From positions 62,001 through 126,000 of the forward strand of contig CAWGBJ010000007.1 in the NCBI GenBank assembly GCA_963820795.1: a stretch of 64,000 nucleotides of DNA, read 5' to 3'. A program made the position numbers and the translations under genes. This document shows positions 36,258 through 46,733 of the stretch, piece by piece. The notes beneath the pieces are model-generated. The model ran no database searches and was not told the origin of the DNA. It worked only from the letters and a program-made list of their open reading frames with translations. How positions within the stretch are numbered: position 1 is the first letter of the stretch; the number at the start of each line of letters is the position of its first letter. The stretch is from Roseiarcus sp963820795 (GTDB taxonomy: Bacteria > Pseudomonadota > Alphaproteobacteria > Rhizobiales > Beijerinckiaceae).

Positions 36258-36355
36258 CGAATGGCGAGCGCTTGGCCGTCATTGCGAGCGCAGCGAGGCA
36301 ATCCATTTCGTCGGCCGCGGCAGGGGATGATTGCTTCGGCTCTGCATCGCAAGGA
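36258..36355. repeat. REP-like palindromic interspersed repeat, copy 2
   Basis: Same unit as 35198-35294 (CGAATGGCGAGCG, GCCGTCATTGC, GGCAATCCAT, TGATTGCTTCGG, TCGCAAGGAC). Together the copies bracket the SDR gene. Confidence 0.8.
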
Positions 36356-36388
36356 CGTCCGAGGTTTTCTATTGCTGCTCGCCCTCCC

Positions 36389-38056
36389 CTAGACCTCGAC
36401 CACCAGCGCATGCACCTGCGGTTTCTTGCCCCAGACGCTGTTGACCGCATTGCGCACGGCGCGCTCGATTGCGTTCGACAGGACGTCGGGGTCGCGCCGC
36501 TTGCCGCGCGGCAGGCCTTCGAAGGATTCGAAGATCGCGCCGTCAATGATCTCGTCGAAACCGGCGCCGTCGCGGGTCCGCTCAGGAAGGCCAGCGATCA
36601 TCACGTCGGGATCGCCCGCCATTTCGCCTTGCGGCGTCAGCGCGACGGCGATCGAGACCACGCCGGCGAAGGAAAGCCGGCGCCGCTGGGCGACGCAGTC
36701 CTGATCGGCCGGCAGAAGGATCTCGCCATCCTTAAGCCGCTTGCCCAAGGCGATCTTGCCGATGGTCGCCGCGTCGCCGGGGGCGAAGCGAACGATATCG
36801 CCGTTGAAGGCGCGCAGGACCTGCGGCGCCTGCTGGGCTTTGGCGAAGGCCGCATGCTCGCTCAAATGCAGCGCCTCGCCATGCGCCGGCACGGCGATCT
36901 TCGGCCTGAGCCAGGCGTACATCTGCGCCAGCTCTGCCCGCCGCGGATGGCCGGAGACGTGCACAAGCGCGTTGCGGTCGGTGACGACCTCGACGCCGGC
37001 GGCTGCGAAGGTGTTGATGAGCTTGCCGACCGCCTTCTCGTTGCCGGGAATCGTGCGCGAGGAGAAGATGACCGTGTCGCCGGCGCTCAACGTCGCCACC
37101 GGATGCTCGTCTTCGGCCATGCGGGCGAGCGCCGCGCGCGGTTCGCCCTGGCTGCCGGTGGCGAGCGCCAGGATCCTATCGCGCGGAAGCCGTTCAAAGG
37201 CGTCCGGCCCGAGGAAAGGCGGGACGCCGTCGAGCATGCCGCATTCGCGCGCGACGGCGATGACGCGCTCCATCGCCTTTCCGAGAATGCAGACTTGGCG
37301 TCCCGCCGCCCGGCCCGCTTCCGCGGCGGAGCGCAGGCGGGCGACGTTGGAGGCGAAGGTCGTCACCAACACCCGGCCCCTGGCCCTGGCGATGAGCTCA
37401 GCGAGCGTCGCGGCGACGTCGGCCTCGGACGGGCTTTCGCCCTCGCGCAGCACGTTGGTCGAGTTGCAGACGAGCCCCAGCACGCCCTCGTCGCCGAGCG
37501 CCCTGAAACGCGCCTCGTCGGTCGGGCGGCCGAGCGTCGGCGTCGCATCGATCTTCCAGTCGCCGCTGTGGACGACGAGACCGATGGGGGTACGGATGGC
37601 GAGCGCGGTGCTTTCCGGAATCGAGTGAGCGACGGAGACGAACTCGACGTCGAACGGGTCGATCGCGACGCGCTCGCCGGGTTTGACGACGCGAAAGGGA
37701 ATTTTCGGCGCGCCGGGCTCGCCGAGACGACGCGCCTCCGCCAGACCAACCGCGAAGCTCGACGCGTAGACGGGCGCTCCGAGCATCGGCCAGAGTTCGG
37801 CGAGCGCGCCGATGTGGTCTTCGTGCGCATGGGTAATGACGATGCCGACCAAGTCCTTCTTCACCTTCTCGGCGAAACCGACGTCGGGCATGATGAGATC
37901 GACGCCCGGGAATTCCTCGCCGGCGAAGGCGACGCCGAGATCGACCATCAGCCATTTGCGGGCTTTCGGCGGACCGTAGCCGTAGAGCGCGCAGTTCATG
38001 CCGATTTCGCCGAGGCCGCCGAGGGCTGCGAACACGAACTCATTGTCGTCGGTCAT
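36389..38056 (-). CDS. rnj: ribonuclease J
   Basis: A 555-aa metallo-beta-lactamase/beta-CASP ribonuclease. Zinc site 'THAHEDHIGA' and 'VHSGDWKID', beta-CASP region 'VTTFASNVARLRS', then 'SGHPRRAELAQMYAWLRPKI' and 'PAHGEALHLSEHA'. C-terminal domain about 450-555. It performs 5'-exonucleolytic and endonucleolytic RNA decay and rRNA maturation. Starts immediately after the birA stop, in the nuoN-birA-rnj run. Confidence 0.93.
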   Translation of the reverse strand: MTDDNEFVFAALGGLGEIGMNCALYGYGPPKARKWLMVDLGVAFAGEEFPGVDLIMPDVGFAEKVKKDLVGIVITHAHEDHIGALAELWPMLGAPVYASSFAVGLAEARRLGEPGAPKIPFRVVKPGERVAIDPFDVEFVSVAHSIPESTALAIRTPIGLVVHSGDWKIDATPTLGRPTDEARFRALGDEGVLGLVCNSTNVLREGESPSEADVAATLAELIARARGRVLVTTFASNVARLRSAAEAGRAAGRQVCILGKAMERVIAVARECGMLDGVPPFLGPDAFERLPRDRILALATGSQGEPRAALARMAEDEHPVATLSAGDTVIFSSRTIPGNEKAVGKLINTFAAAGVEVVTDRNALVHVSGHPRRAELAQMYAWLRPKIAVPAHGEALHLSEHAAFAKAQQAPQVLRAFNGDIVRFAPGDAATIGKIALGKRLKDGEILLPADQDCVAQRRRLSFAGVVSIAVALTPQGEMAGDPDVMIAGLPERTRDGAGFDEIIDGAIFESFEGLPRGKRRDPDVLSNAIERAVRNAVNSVWGKKPQVHALVVEV

Positions 38057-38875
38057 TCAGGCAGGCCTTCCCGGCGCGAGCGGAGCGGACTCGACCGTCA
38101 CGGGCGAGTCATCCGATGCCGGCAAGATCCAGAGGTCAGCGGCCTCGATTGTTTCGATCCCGCGCTCTCCGCGAAACAGCAAACGGCCATCAGCGTCAAG
38201 CCCGGCGAAGGTCCCATCACGCGCTCCGCGCGCGCCGGCGACCCGGATGCGTTCGCCGAGACCGGCGGCGCGGTCGAGCCAGGCCGAGCGAATTGCGGCG
38301 AACGACGCGCCCGCCCGCCATCGGCTCAGGGCTTGCTCGAACCGGGCGATCAGGCGCGGCAGCAGCTCGTCCGCGCTCGCTGGGCGCCCGTCGCGATCTG
38401 CAAGGATGGCGGCTGGATAGCCGACGTCCTCGGGCGCGCTCGCGCAATTGACGCCGACGCCGACCACGCAGGCGAGGCGTCCCTCGGCGAGCGTCACGCC
38501 CTCGAGCAGAAGGCCGGCGCATTTGCGTCCGCCTGAGAGGAGATCGTTCGGCCATTTGAGGCGGGCTTGGGTCGCACCGACGTCCTCGGCAGCCTCAGCC
38601 AACGCGACGCCGGCGACAAAACCGAGCTGCGGGGCGAGCGCATGTTGGCAGGGATCGATCAGGAGCGCGCTGGCGTAGAGGTTCCCCCGCGGCGAGATCC
38701 AGGTCCGGCCGCGCCGGCCGCGCCCCGCGCGCTGTTCGCTGGCGACGATCCACAGGCGGCCGGGATCGCCGGCTATCGCCCGCCGGCGCGCTTCCTCATT
38801 GGTCGAGTTGATCGCGTCGAAGCGAATGACCCGCCACCCGGAAACCGCGCCCTGCTGCGCTTCGGTCGCGTTCAA
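38057..38875 (-). CDS. birA: biotin--[acetyl-CoA-carboxylase] ligase
   Basis: A 272-aa monofunctional biotin protein ligase (no N-terminal DNA-binding domain, so it is not a repressor). Catalytic signature 'SEQRAGRGRRGRTWISP', 'LKWPNDLL' and 'KCAGLLLEG' plus a C-terminal SH3-like domain ('DGTFAGLDADGRLLFRG'). ATG 38875 overlaps the nuoN stop by 4 bp. It biotinylates the carboxyl carrier protein of acetyl-CoA carboxylase and similar enzymes. Confidence 0.92.
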   Translation of the reverse strand: MNATEAQQGAVSGWRVIRFDAINSTNEEARRRAIAGDPGRLWIVASEQRAGRGRRGRTWISPRGNLYASALLIDPCQHALAPQLGFVAGVALAEAAEDVGATQARLKWPNDLLSGGRKCAGLLLEGVTLAEGRLACVVGVGVNCASAPEDVGYPAAILADRDGRPASADELLPRLIARFEQALSRWRAGASFAAIRSAWLDRAAGLGERIRVAGARGARDGTFAGLDADGRLLFRGERGIETIEAADLWILPASDDSPVTVESAPLAPGRPA

Positions 38876-40308
38876 AACAGCGATTGCGCCGCGGCCATCG
38901 CTGCGTCCGTCAGCAGCGAGGGGGCGAACACGAAAACGATGATCAGCACCGCCGAGATCGCCAGCACGCCGCGGGCGACCGGCCCCGGCGGGTCGAAAGC
39001 TTTGGCCGGTTCGTCGAAATACATGAGCTTGACGATGCGCAGATAGTAATAGGCGGCGACCGCGCTCGCCAGCACGCCGATGACCGAGAGGCCGTAGAGA
39101 CCCGCCTTGATGGCGGCGGCGAAGACGTAAAACTTGGCGAAGAAGCCGGCGAGCGGCGGGATGCCGGCGAGCGAGAACATCATTGTGGCGAGAAAGAAGG
39201 CCATCGTCGGATCGGTCCGCGCCAGCCCGGCCAGATCGCTGATCGTCTCGACCGCCCTGCCGCCCCGCCGCATCGAGAGAATGGCGGCGAAGGTCCCGAG
39301 CGTCATCACGACATAGATCGACATGTAGACGATGACGCTTTGCGCGCCCTCGACCGTGCCCGCCGCGAGGCCGACGAGGGCAAAGCCCATGTGGCCGATC
39401 GACGAATAGGCCATCAGCCGCTTGAAGTTGTTCTGCCCGATGGCGGCGAAGGCGCCGAGCGCCATCGAAGCGATCGACACGAAGGTGACGATCTGCCGCC
39501 AGTCGCCCGAGATGCCGGGAAAGGCGGTGATGACGACGCGGACGAGGATCGCCATCGCCGCGATCTTCGGGGCCGAGGCGAAGAAGGTGGTCACCGGCGT
39601 CGGCGCGCCCTCATAGACGTCGGGCGTCCACATGTGGAAGGGCACCGCGGATATCTTGAACGCCAGACCCGCCAGCACAAAGACGACGCCGAACAGCACG
39701 CCGATCCGGGTATGGTCATGCACCGCGGCGGCGACGTCGCTGAACAACACCGAGCCGGAATAGCCGTAGATGAGCGAGGCGCCATAGAGCAGCATGCCGG
39801 AGGACAGCGCCCCGAGGACAAAATATTTGAGGCCGGCCTCGGTCGCCTTGAGATCGGCGCGGCGATACGCGGCGATGACGTAGAGCGCGAGACTCATCAG
39901 CTCGAGGCCGAGATAGAGCGCGATGAAGTCGTTGGCCGAGATCAGCATCAGCATGCCGAGCGTCGAGAGCAGGATGAGCACAGGAAACTCGAAGCCGGCG
40001 ATCCTCTCCTTGCGCATGAACTCGAGCGACAGCAGCAGCGTCACCAGGGAACCGACGATTGCGAGGGCGCTCATGAAGCGGGTGAAGGCGTCGTCGGCGA
40101 AGGAGCCGTAGAAGGTCAGGCCCATCGGCCGGTTCTTGGCGACGAGCAGGATGAAGACGATGCCGAGCAGCCCGACGGAAATTTCAGTGACGAGATTATA
40201 GGCCCGCTCGCCGCGCAGCGCTCCGTAAAGGACGAGCGCCAGCGTGCCGACGGCAAGGACCGCCTCGGGCAGGAAAACCGGGAGAGAGAGGGCCGTCTCG
40301 TGCATCAC
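38872..40308 (-). CDS. nuoN: NADH-quinone oxidoreductase subunit N
   Basis: A 478-aa antiporter-like membrane subunit of complex I with about 14 helices. Family signatures include 'YVIAAYRRADLKATEAGLKY', 'FKISAVPFHMWTPDVYEGAP' (conserved Lys), and 'FKRLMAYSSIGHMGF'. It takes part in proton pumping in the P module. Last nuo gene of the run, coupled to birA. Confidence 0.95.
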   Translation of the reverse strand: MMHETALSLPVFLPEAVLAVGTLALVLYGALRGERAYNLVTEISVGLLGIVFILLVAKNRPMGLTFYGSFADDAFTRFMSALAIVGSLVTLLLSLEFMRKERIAGFEFPVLILLSTLGMLMLISANDFIALYLGLELMSLALYVIAAYRRADLKATEAGLKYFVLGALSSGMLLYGASLIYGYSGSVLFSDVAAAVHDHTRIGVLFGVVFVLAGLAFKISAVPFHMWTPDVYEGAPTPVTTFFASAPKIAAMAILVRVVITAFPGISGDWRQIVTFVSIASMALGAFAAIGQNNFKRLMAYSSIGHMGFALVGLAAGTVEGAQSVIVYMSIYVVMTLGTFAAILSMRRGGRAVETISDLAGLARTDPTMAFFLATMMFSLAGIPPLAGFFAKFYVFAAAIKAGLYGLSVIGVLASAVAAYYYLRIVKLMYFDEPAKAFDPPGPVARGVLAISAVLIIVFVFAPSLLTDAAMAAAQSLF

Positions 40309-40352
40309 AAAAACTCGTCCTCAAGAGTGGCGTTGAATGGCGGCGGCCGTCC

Positions 40353-41851
40353 TCACAACCCAGCGGACTTCGTTACGGTGACCGCATGCTCGAACCCCTT
40401 CAGGATCGAGTTGATCGAGGCGGCGCTGGCGTCGATGATGGGTTGCGGATGCACGCCGTAGTAGATGGTCAGGAGCCCGAGCGGCAGCAGCGTTGCGATC
40501 TCGCGCGGCCCGATGTCCACGATGCTTCGAAGGTTCGCCCTCTCGATCACACCGAATATCACGCGGCGGTAGAGAAAGAGAGCGTAGGCCGCCGACAGGA
40601 TCAGCCCGAACGACGCGAAGAAAGCAACCCAGGTGTTGGACTGGAACGCGCCAATCAGCGTCAGGAACTCGCCGATGAAGCCCGATGTGCCGGGTAGGCC
40701 GACATTGGCGAGGGTGAACACCATGAAGGCCACCGCATAGAGCGGCATGCGCTGCACGAGGCCGCCGTAATCGGCGATTTCGAGGGTGTGCGTGCGATCG
40801 TAGACGACGCCGACGCAGAGGAACAGCGCGCCCGAGACGAGACCGTGGCTAACCATCTGGTAAACCGCGCCTTGCACGCCTTGCGTGTTGGCGGCGAAGA
40901 TGCCCATCGTGACGAAGCCCATGTGGGCGACGGACGAATAGGCGATCAGCTTCTTCATGTTCTCCTGCGCCAGCGCCACCAGCGAGGTGTAAATGATGGC
41001 GATGATCGACAAAGCGTAGATCAGCGGGGTGAAGTAGAGCGAGGCGTCGGGAAACATCGGCAGCGAGAAACGGATGAAACCGTAGCCGCCCATCTTGAGG
41101 AGGATCGCCGCCAGGATGACCGAGCCCGCGGTCGGCGCTTCGACATGCGCGTCCGGCAGCCAGGTGTGCACCGGCCACATCGGCATCTTCACCGCGAACG
41201 AGGCGAAGAAAGCCAGCCACAGCCAAGTCTGCATCTTGGGGGCGAACGCCGTCTTGAGCAGCACCGTGATGTCGGTCGTGCCGGCCGTCCAGTACATCGC
41301 CATAATGGCGAGCAGCATCAGCAGCGAGCCGGTCAGCGTATAGAGGAAAAACTTGAACGCCGCATAGACGCGGTTCTTGTGACCCCAGATGCCGATGATG
41401 AGGAACATCGGAATCAGGCCGCCTTCGAAGAACAGATAGAACAGCAGGATATCGAGAGAGACGAAGACGCCGATCATCAGCGTCTCCAAAACGAGGAAGG
41501 CGATCATATATGCCTTGACCCGGTTCTCTACCGTCCAGGACGCCGCGATGCTGATCGGCATCAGGAAAGTCGTCAGCAGCACGAACGGTATCGACACGCC
41601 GTCAACGCCAAGCTTGTAGAGAATGACGTGCGAGAACCAGTCATGCTCCTCGATGAGCTGGAACCCCGGCATGGACGAATCGAACCGTCCCCAGGCGACG
41701 AGGCTCAAAGCGAAGGTGATCAAAGTGGCAAAGAGCGCGATCCAGCGCGCGTTGCGCTTCGTCGCCTCCGTCTCGCCCCGCAACATGAGGATGAATAGCG
41801 CGCCGATCAGCGGCAGGACCAGGAGTCCGGAGAGAATCCAGGAACCGGACA

Positions 41852-41852
<1 letters not shown>
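40353..41852 (-). CDS. nuoM: NADH-quinone oxidoreductase subunit M
   Basis: A 499-aa proton-pumping subunit with about 14 transmembrane helices. Seen: conserved Glu in 'YLFFEGGLIPMFLIIGIWG' and Lys in 'FAVKMPMWPVHTWLPDAHVE', then 'KKLIAYSSVAHMGF'. Start overlaps the nuoL stop by one base (TGATG). Homologous to Mrp antiporters. Confidence 0.95.
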
Positions 41853-43948
<2,096 letters not shown>

Positions 43949-43958
43949 TGAGTCCGTC

Positions 43959-44261
43959 TCAGCCCTTGAGCGCGTTGATGTCTTCGACCGCGATCGATCC
44001 GCGATTGCGGTAGTAGGCGACAAGGATCGCGAGGCCGATCGCCGCCTCGGCGGCAGCCACGGTGAGCACGAACAGCGCAAAGGCCTGCCCGGTCAGATCG
44101 CCGCGGAAGGTCGAGAAGGCGACGAGATTGATGTTGACCGAGAGCAGGATCAGCTCGACCGACATCAGGATGATGATGATGTTCTTGTGATTGAGGATGA
44201 TGCCGGCCACGCCGATCGTGAACACGATCGCCGCGAGCGTCAGATAGCTGGTGAGATCCAT
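43959..44261 (-). CDS. nuoK: NADH-quinone oxidoreductase subunit K
   Basis: A 100-aa subunit with three helices. Conserved Glu residues within the membrane are in 'NIIIILMSVELILLSVNIN' and 'VLTVAAAEAAIGLAILVAY'. ATG 44261 gives the standard length; longer frames upstream are spurious. Part of the proton channel near the membrane arm junction. Confidence 0.95.
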   Translation of the reverse strand: MDLTSYLTLAAIVFTIGVAGIILNHKNIIIILMSVELILLSVNINLVAFSTFRGDLTGQAFALFVLTVAAAEAAIGLAILVAYYRNRGSIAVEDINALKG

Positions 44262-44275
44262 GGCAAAGCGATCCT

Positions 44276-44875
44276 TCAGAGGCCGGCCCGCGACGGCACC
44301 TTGCGCAGCTCGACCGCAGTCGCGGGATCGCGCCCGACCTGAGCGCCGACGTCCTGGCGTTTGACCCCGGCCTTGTGGTGCAGCGTGATGACGATGGCCC
44401 CGATCATCGCCGTCAGCAGGATCATCCCGGCGGTCTGGAAGAAGTAAAAGTACCGGGTGTAGAGCACCTCGCCGAGCGCCGCGGTGTTCGACAGCGTACC
44501 CGAAGGCGTTGCCGGTTGCGCTGAATTCGACGAAAGGGCCCAGTTCGAGACGACGTAGACGAGCTCGGTCGCGACGCAAAAGGCGATCAGAAGTCCCTGC
44601 GGCAAATATTGGACGAAGCCCTCCCTCATGCGAGCGAAGTCCACGTCGAGGAGCATCACGATGAAGAGAAACAGCACCGCGACGGCGCCGACATAAACGA
44701 CGATAAGGATCATCGCTAGGAATTCGGCCCCCATCAGCAGGAAGAGGCCCGCCGCATTGACGAAGGCGAGGATCAGGAACAGCACGGAGTGAACGGGGTT
44801 CCTGGCCACGATGACCGAGAAAGCCGATCCGACGAGGATCGTCGAAAAGATCCAGAAGAATACGTGCTCGGCCAT
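44276..44875 (-). CDS. nuoJ: NADH-quinone oxidoreductase subunit J
   Basis: A 199-aa five-helix subunit: 'NPVHSVLFLILAFVNAAGLF', 'LLMGAEFLAMILIVVYVGAV' and 'VLFLFIVMLLDVDF' are diagnostic. The C-terminus is a polar tail ('KRQDVGAQVGRDPAT'). 14 bp to nuoK. Upstream lies a 170-bp spacer carrying an interspersed repeat before nuoI. Confidence 0.95.
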   Translation of the reverse strand: MAEHVFFWIFSTILVGSAFSVIVARNPVHSVLFLILAFVNAAGLFLLMGAEFLAMILIVVYVGAVAVLFLFIVMLLDVDFARMREGFVQYLPQGLLIAFCVATELVYVVSNWALSSNSAQPATPSGTLSNTAALGEVLYTRYFYFFQTAGMILLTAMIGAIVITLHHKAGVKRQDVGAQVGRDPATAVELRKVPSRAGL

Positions 44876-44889
44876 CGTCAGCCTCTTGA

Positions 44890-45030
44890 AAATGCCTCAC
44901 CCCGGCCCTCTTCCGCAAGCGAAAGAGAGGTCGAATCCCTTTCTTCCGCTTGCGGGAGAAGGCGGTGCGAAGCGCCGGATGAGGGACCGCGTCCGCCACC
45001 CTCTCCCGAGATCCCGGGCCAAGCCAGGGA
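44890..45030. repeat. interspersed intergenic repeat within the nuo operon (nuoJ/nuoI)
   Basis: Contains CTCTTCCGCAAGCG, a CTTCCGCTTGCGGGAGAAG dyad, GCGCCGGATGAGGGA and CACCCTCTCCCGAGA. A related unit occurs in the nuoE/nuoD gap (51790-51850). No gene in it. Confidence 0.7.
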
Positions 45031-45045
45031 GGAAAGCGGGAACCG

Positions 45046-45540
45046 TCACCGATAGGGCGCGTCCATCGCGATGTTGCGAGCGATCTCCCGCTCCCAGCGC
45101 GCGCCGTTCGCCAGGAGCCGGTCCCTGTCGTAGAAAAGCTCCTCGCGCGTCTCGACGGCGAACTCGAAATTCGGTCCCTCGACGATCGCGTCCACCGGGC
45201 AGGCCTCCTGGCACAAGCCGCAGTAGATGCATTTCGTCATGTCGATGTCGTAGCGCGTGGTGCGTCGCGTGCCGTCATTGCGGCGCGGCCCGGCCTCGAT
45301 CGTGATCGCCTGCGCCGGGCAGATCGCCTCGCAGAGCTTGCAGGCGATGCAGCGCTCTTCGCCGTTCGGGTAGCGGCGAAGAGCATGCTCGCCGCGGAAG
45401 CGGGGCGAAAGCGGGCTCTTCTCGTTCGGATAGTTCAGCGTCGCCTTCGGCTTGAACATGTAGCGGATGGACAGCGCGAGGGCAGCGAAAAATTCCACGA
45501 GGAATACCGACCGCACTCCTTGAGCGAGCCTCAGAGACAT
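45046..45540 (-). CDS. nuoI: NADH-quinone oxidoreductase subunit I
   Basis: A 164-aa ferredoxin-like subunit carrying clusters N6a and N6b. Two [4Fe-4S] motifs: 'CIACKLCEAICPA' (about 64-76) and 'CIYCGLCQEACPV' (about 103-115). N-terminal amphipathic helix 'FLVEFFAALALSIRYMFKP' docks to the membrane arm. It passes electrons from NuoG towards NuoB. Confidence 0.96.
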   Translation of the reverse strand: MSLRLAQGVRSVFLVEFFAALALSIRYMFKPKATLNYPNEKSPLSPRFRGEHALRRYPNGEERCIACKLCEAICPAQAITIEAGPRRNDGTRRTTRYDIDMTKCIYCGLCQEACPVDAIVEGPNFEFAVETREELFYDRDRLLANGARWEREIARNIAMDAPYR

Positions 45541-45556
45541 AGGGTTGCCCTTCCCA

Positions 45557-46726
45557 TCATCCAGAAACGTTCGCGCCGAGCCCGGTGAATTCCAGAACAG
45601 CGGCCACCACGACGACCATGACCAGCGAGATCGGCAGAAAAACCTTCCAGCCGAGCCGCATCAGCTGGTCGTATCGATATCGCGGCACGAACGCCTTGAC
45701 CATCGAGAACATGAACACGACCGACCACAGTTTGAGGAGGAACCAGATCACGCCCGGAACCCAGGTGAAGGGGGGGAACGGCAGCGGCGACAGCCAGCCG
45801 CCGAGAAAGAACACCGCCGTCATCGCAGACAATGTCAGGACGGCGACGAGCTCGGTCAGGTACTGCAGCAGAAAAAGCGAAGCGGAATATTCGACGTAAT
45901 AGCCGGCCACCAGCTCCGATTCCGCTTCGGTCAGATCGAACGGCGGCCGATTCGCTTCGGCGAGCGCGGAAACGAAGAAGATGATGAACATCGGCAGGAG
46001 CGGCAGCCAGTACCAGCCGAGGAAGCCGAAGCTTGTGTCCTGCGCCCGGACGATGTCGGAAAGATTGAGCGAGCCGGCGCACATGACCACAGTGACGATC
46101 ACGAAGCCGATCGACACCTCGTATGAGACCATCTGAGCCGCCGCGCGCAAGGCCGAGAGCAGCGCATACTTCGAGTTCGAAGCCCACCCGGCCATGATGA
46201 TGCCGTAGACGCCAAGCGAGGAGACGGCGAAGAGGTAGAGAATGCCGACGTTAATGTCGCTGATCACCCAGCCGGCCGACACGGGAATGACCGCCCAGGC
46301 CGCCATGGCGAGCACCACCGAGACCATCGGCGCCATCACGAAGACGCCCTTGTTGGCGCTGGCCGGGATGATCGGCTCTTTGAGGATGAACTTCAGAAAA
46401 TCAGCAAACGGCTGCAGGACGCCCCACGGCCCGACCACGTTGGGGCCGCGGCGCAACTGCACTGCGCCCCAGATCTTGCGCTCTATATAGATGAGGGCGG
46501 CCGTCGACAGCAGCAGGCAAACCAGCAAAAGCAGGCTCTCAAGCACGTAGCGAACGGCGGTCCCGACGTCGGTCGCGTGCATCCAGTGGCCGAAGGCGGC
46601 GAAATAGCCGCCGGCGATCAGGAACCACAGCAGCGCAACAATGACGACCGCTGCAACCAGCGCGGCGATCCCGGCGACGGCGAGCCAGGAAGAAGAGGCT
46701 GGACGGGTCGAATGAGCGCTACTCAT
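45557..46726 (-). CDS. nuoH: NADH-quinone oxidoreductase subunit H
   Basis: A 389-aa subunit at the quinone site, about eight or nine helices. ATG 46726 ('MSSAHSTRPASS') chosen; upstream frame is a shadow of nuoG. Signatures: 'ERKIWGAVQLRRGPNVVGPW', 'WASNSKYALLSALRAAAQMV', 'ALAEANRPPFDLTEAESELV' and 'RYRYDQLMRLGWKVFLPI'. A Ser/Thr-rich N-terminal extension is slightly longer than usual. Confidence 0.95.
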   Translation of the reverse strand: MSSAHSTRPASSSWLAVAGIAALVAAVVIVALLWFLIAGGYFAAFGHWMHATDVGTAVRYVLESLLLLVCLLLSTAALIYIERKIWGAVQLRRGPNVVGPWGVLQPFADFLKFILKEPIIPASANKGVFVMAPMVSVVLAMAAWAVIPVSAGWVISDINVGILYLFAVSSLGVYGIIMAGWASNSKYALLSALRAAAQMVSYEVSIGFVIVTVVMCAGSLNLSDIVRAQDTSFGFLGWYWLPLLPMFIIFFVSALAEANRPPFDLTEAESELVAGYYVEYSASLFLLQYLTELVAVLTLSAMTAVFFLGGWLSPLPFPPFTWVPGVIWFLLKLWSVVFMFSMVKAFVPRYRYDQLMRLGWKVFLPISLVMVVVVAAVLEFTGLGANVSG

Positions 46727-46733
46727 ATCTTTC

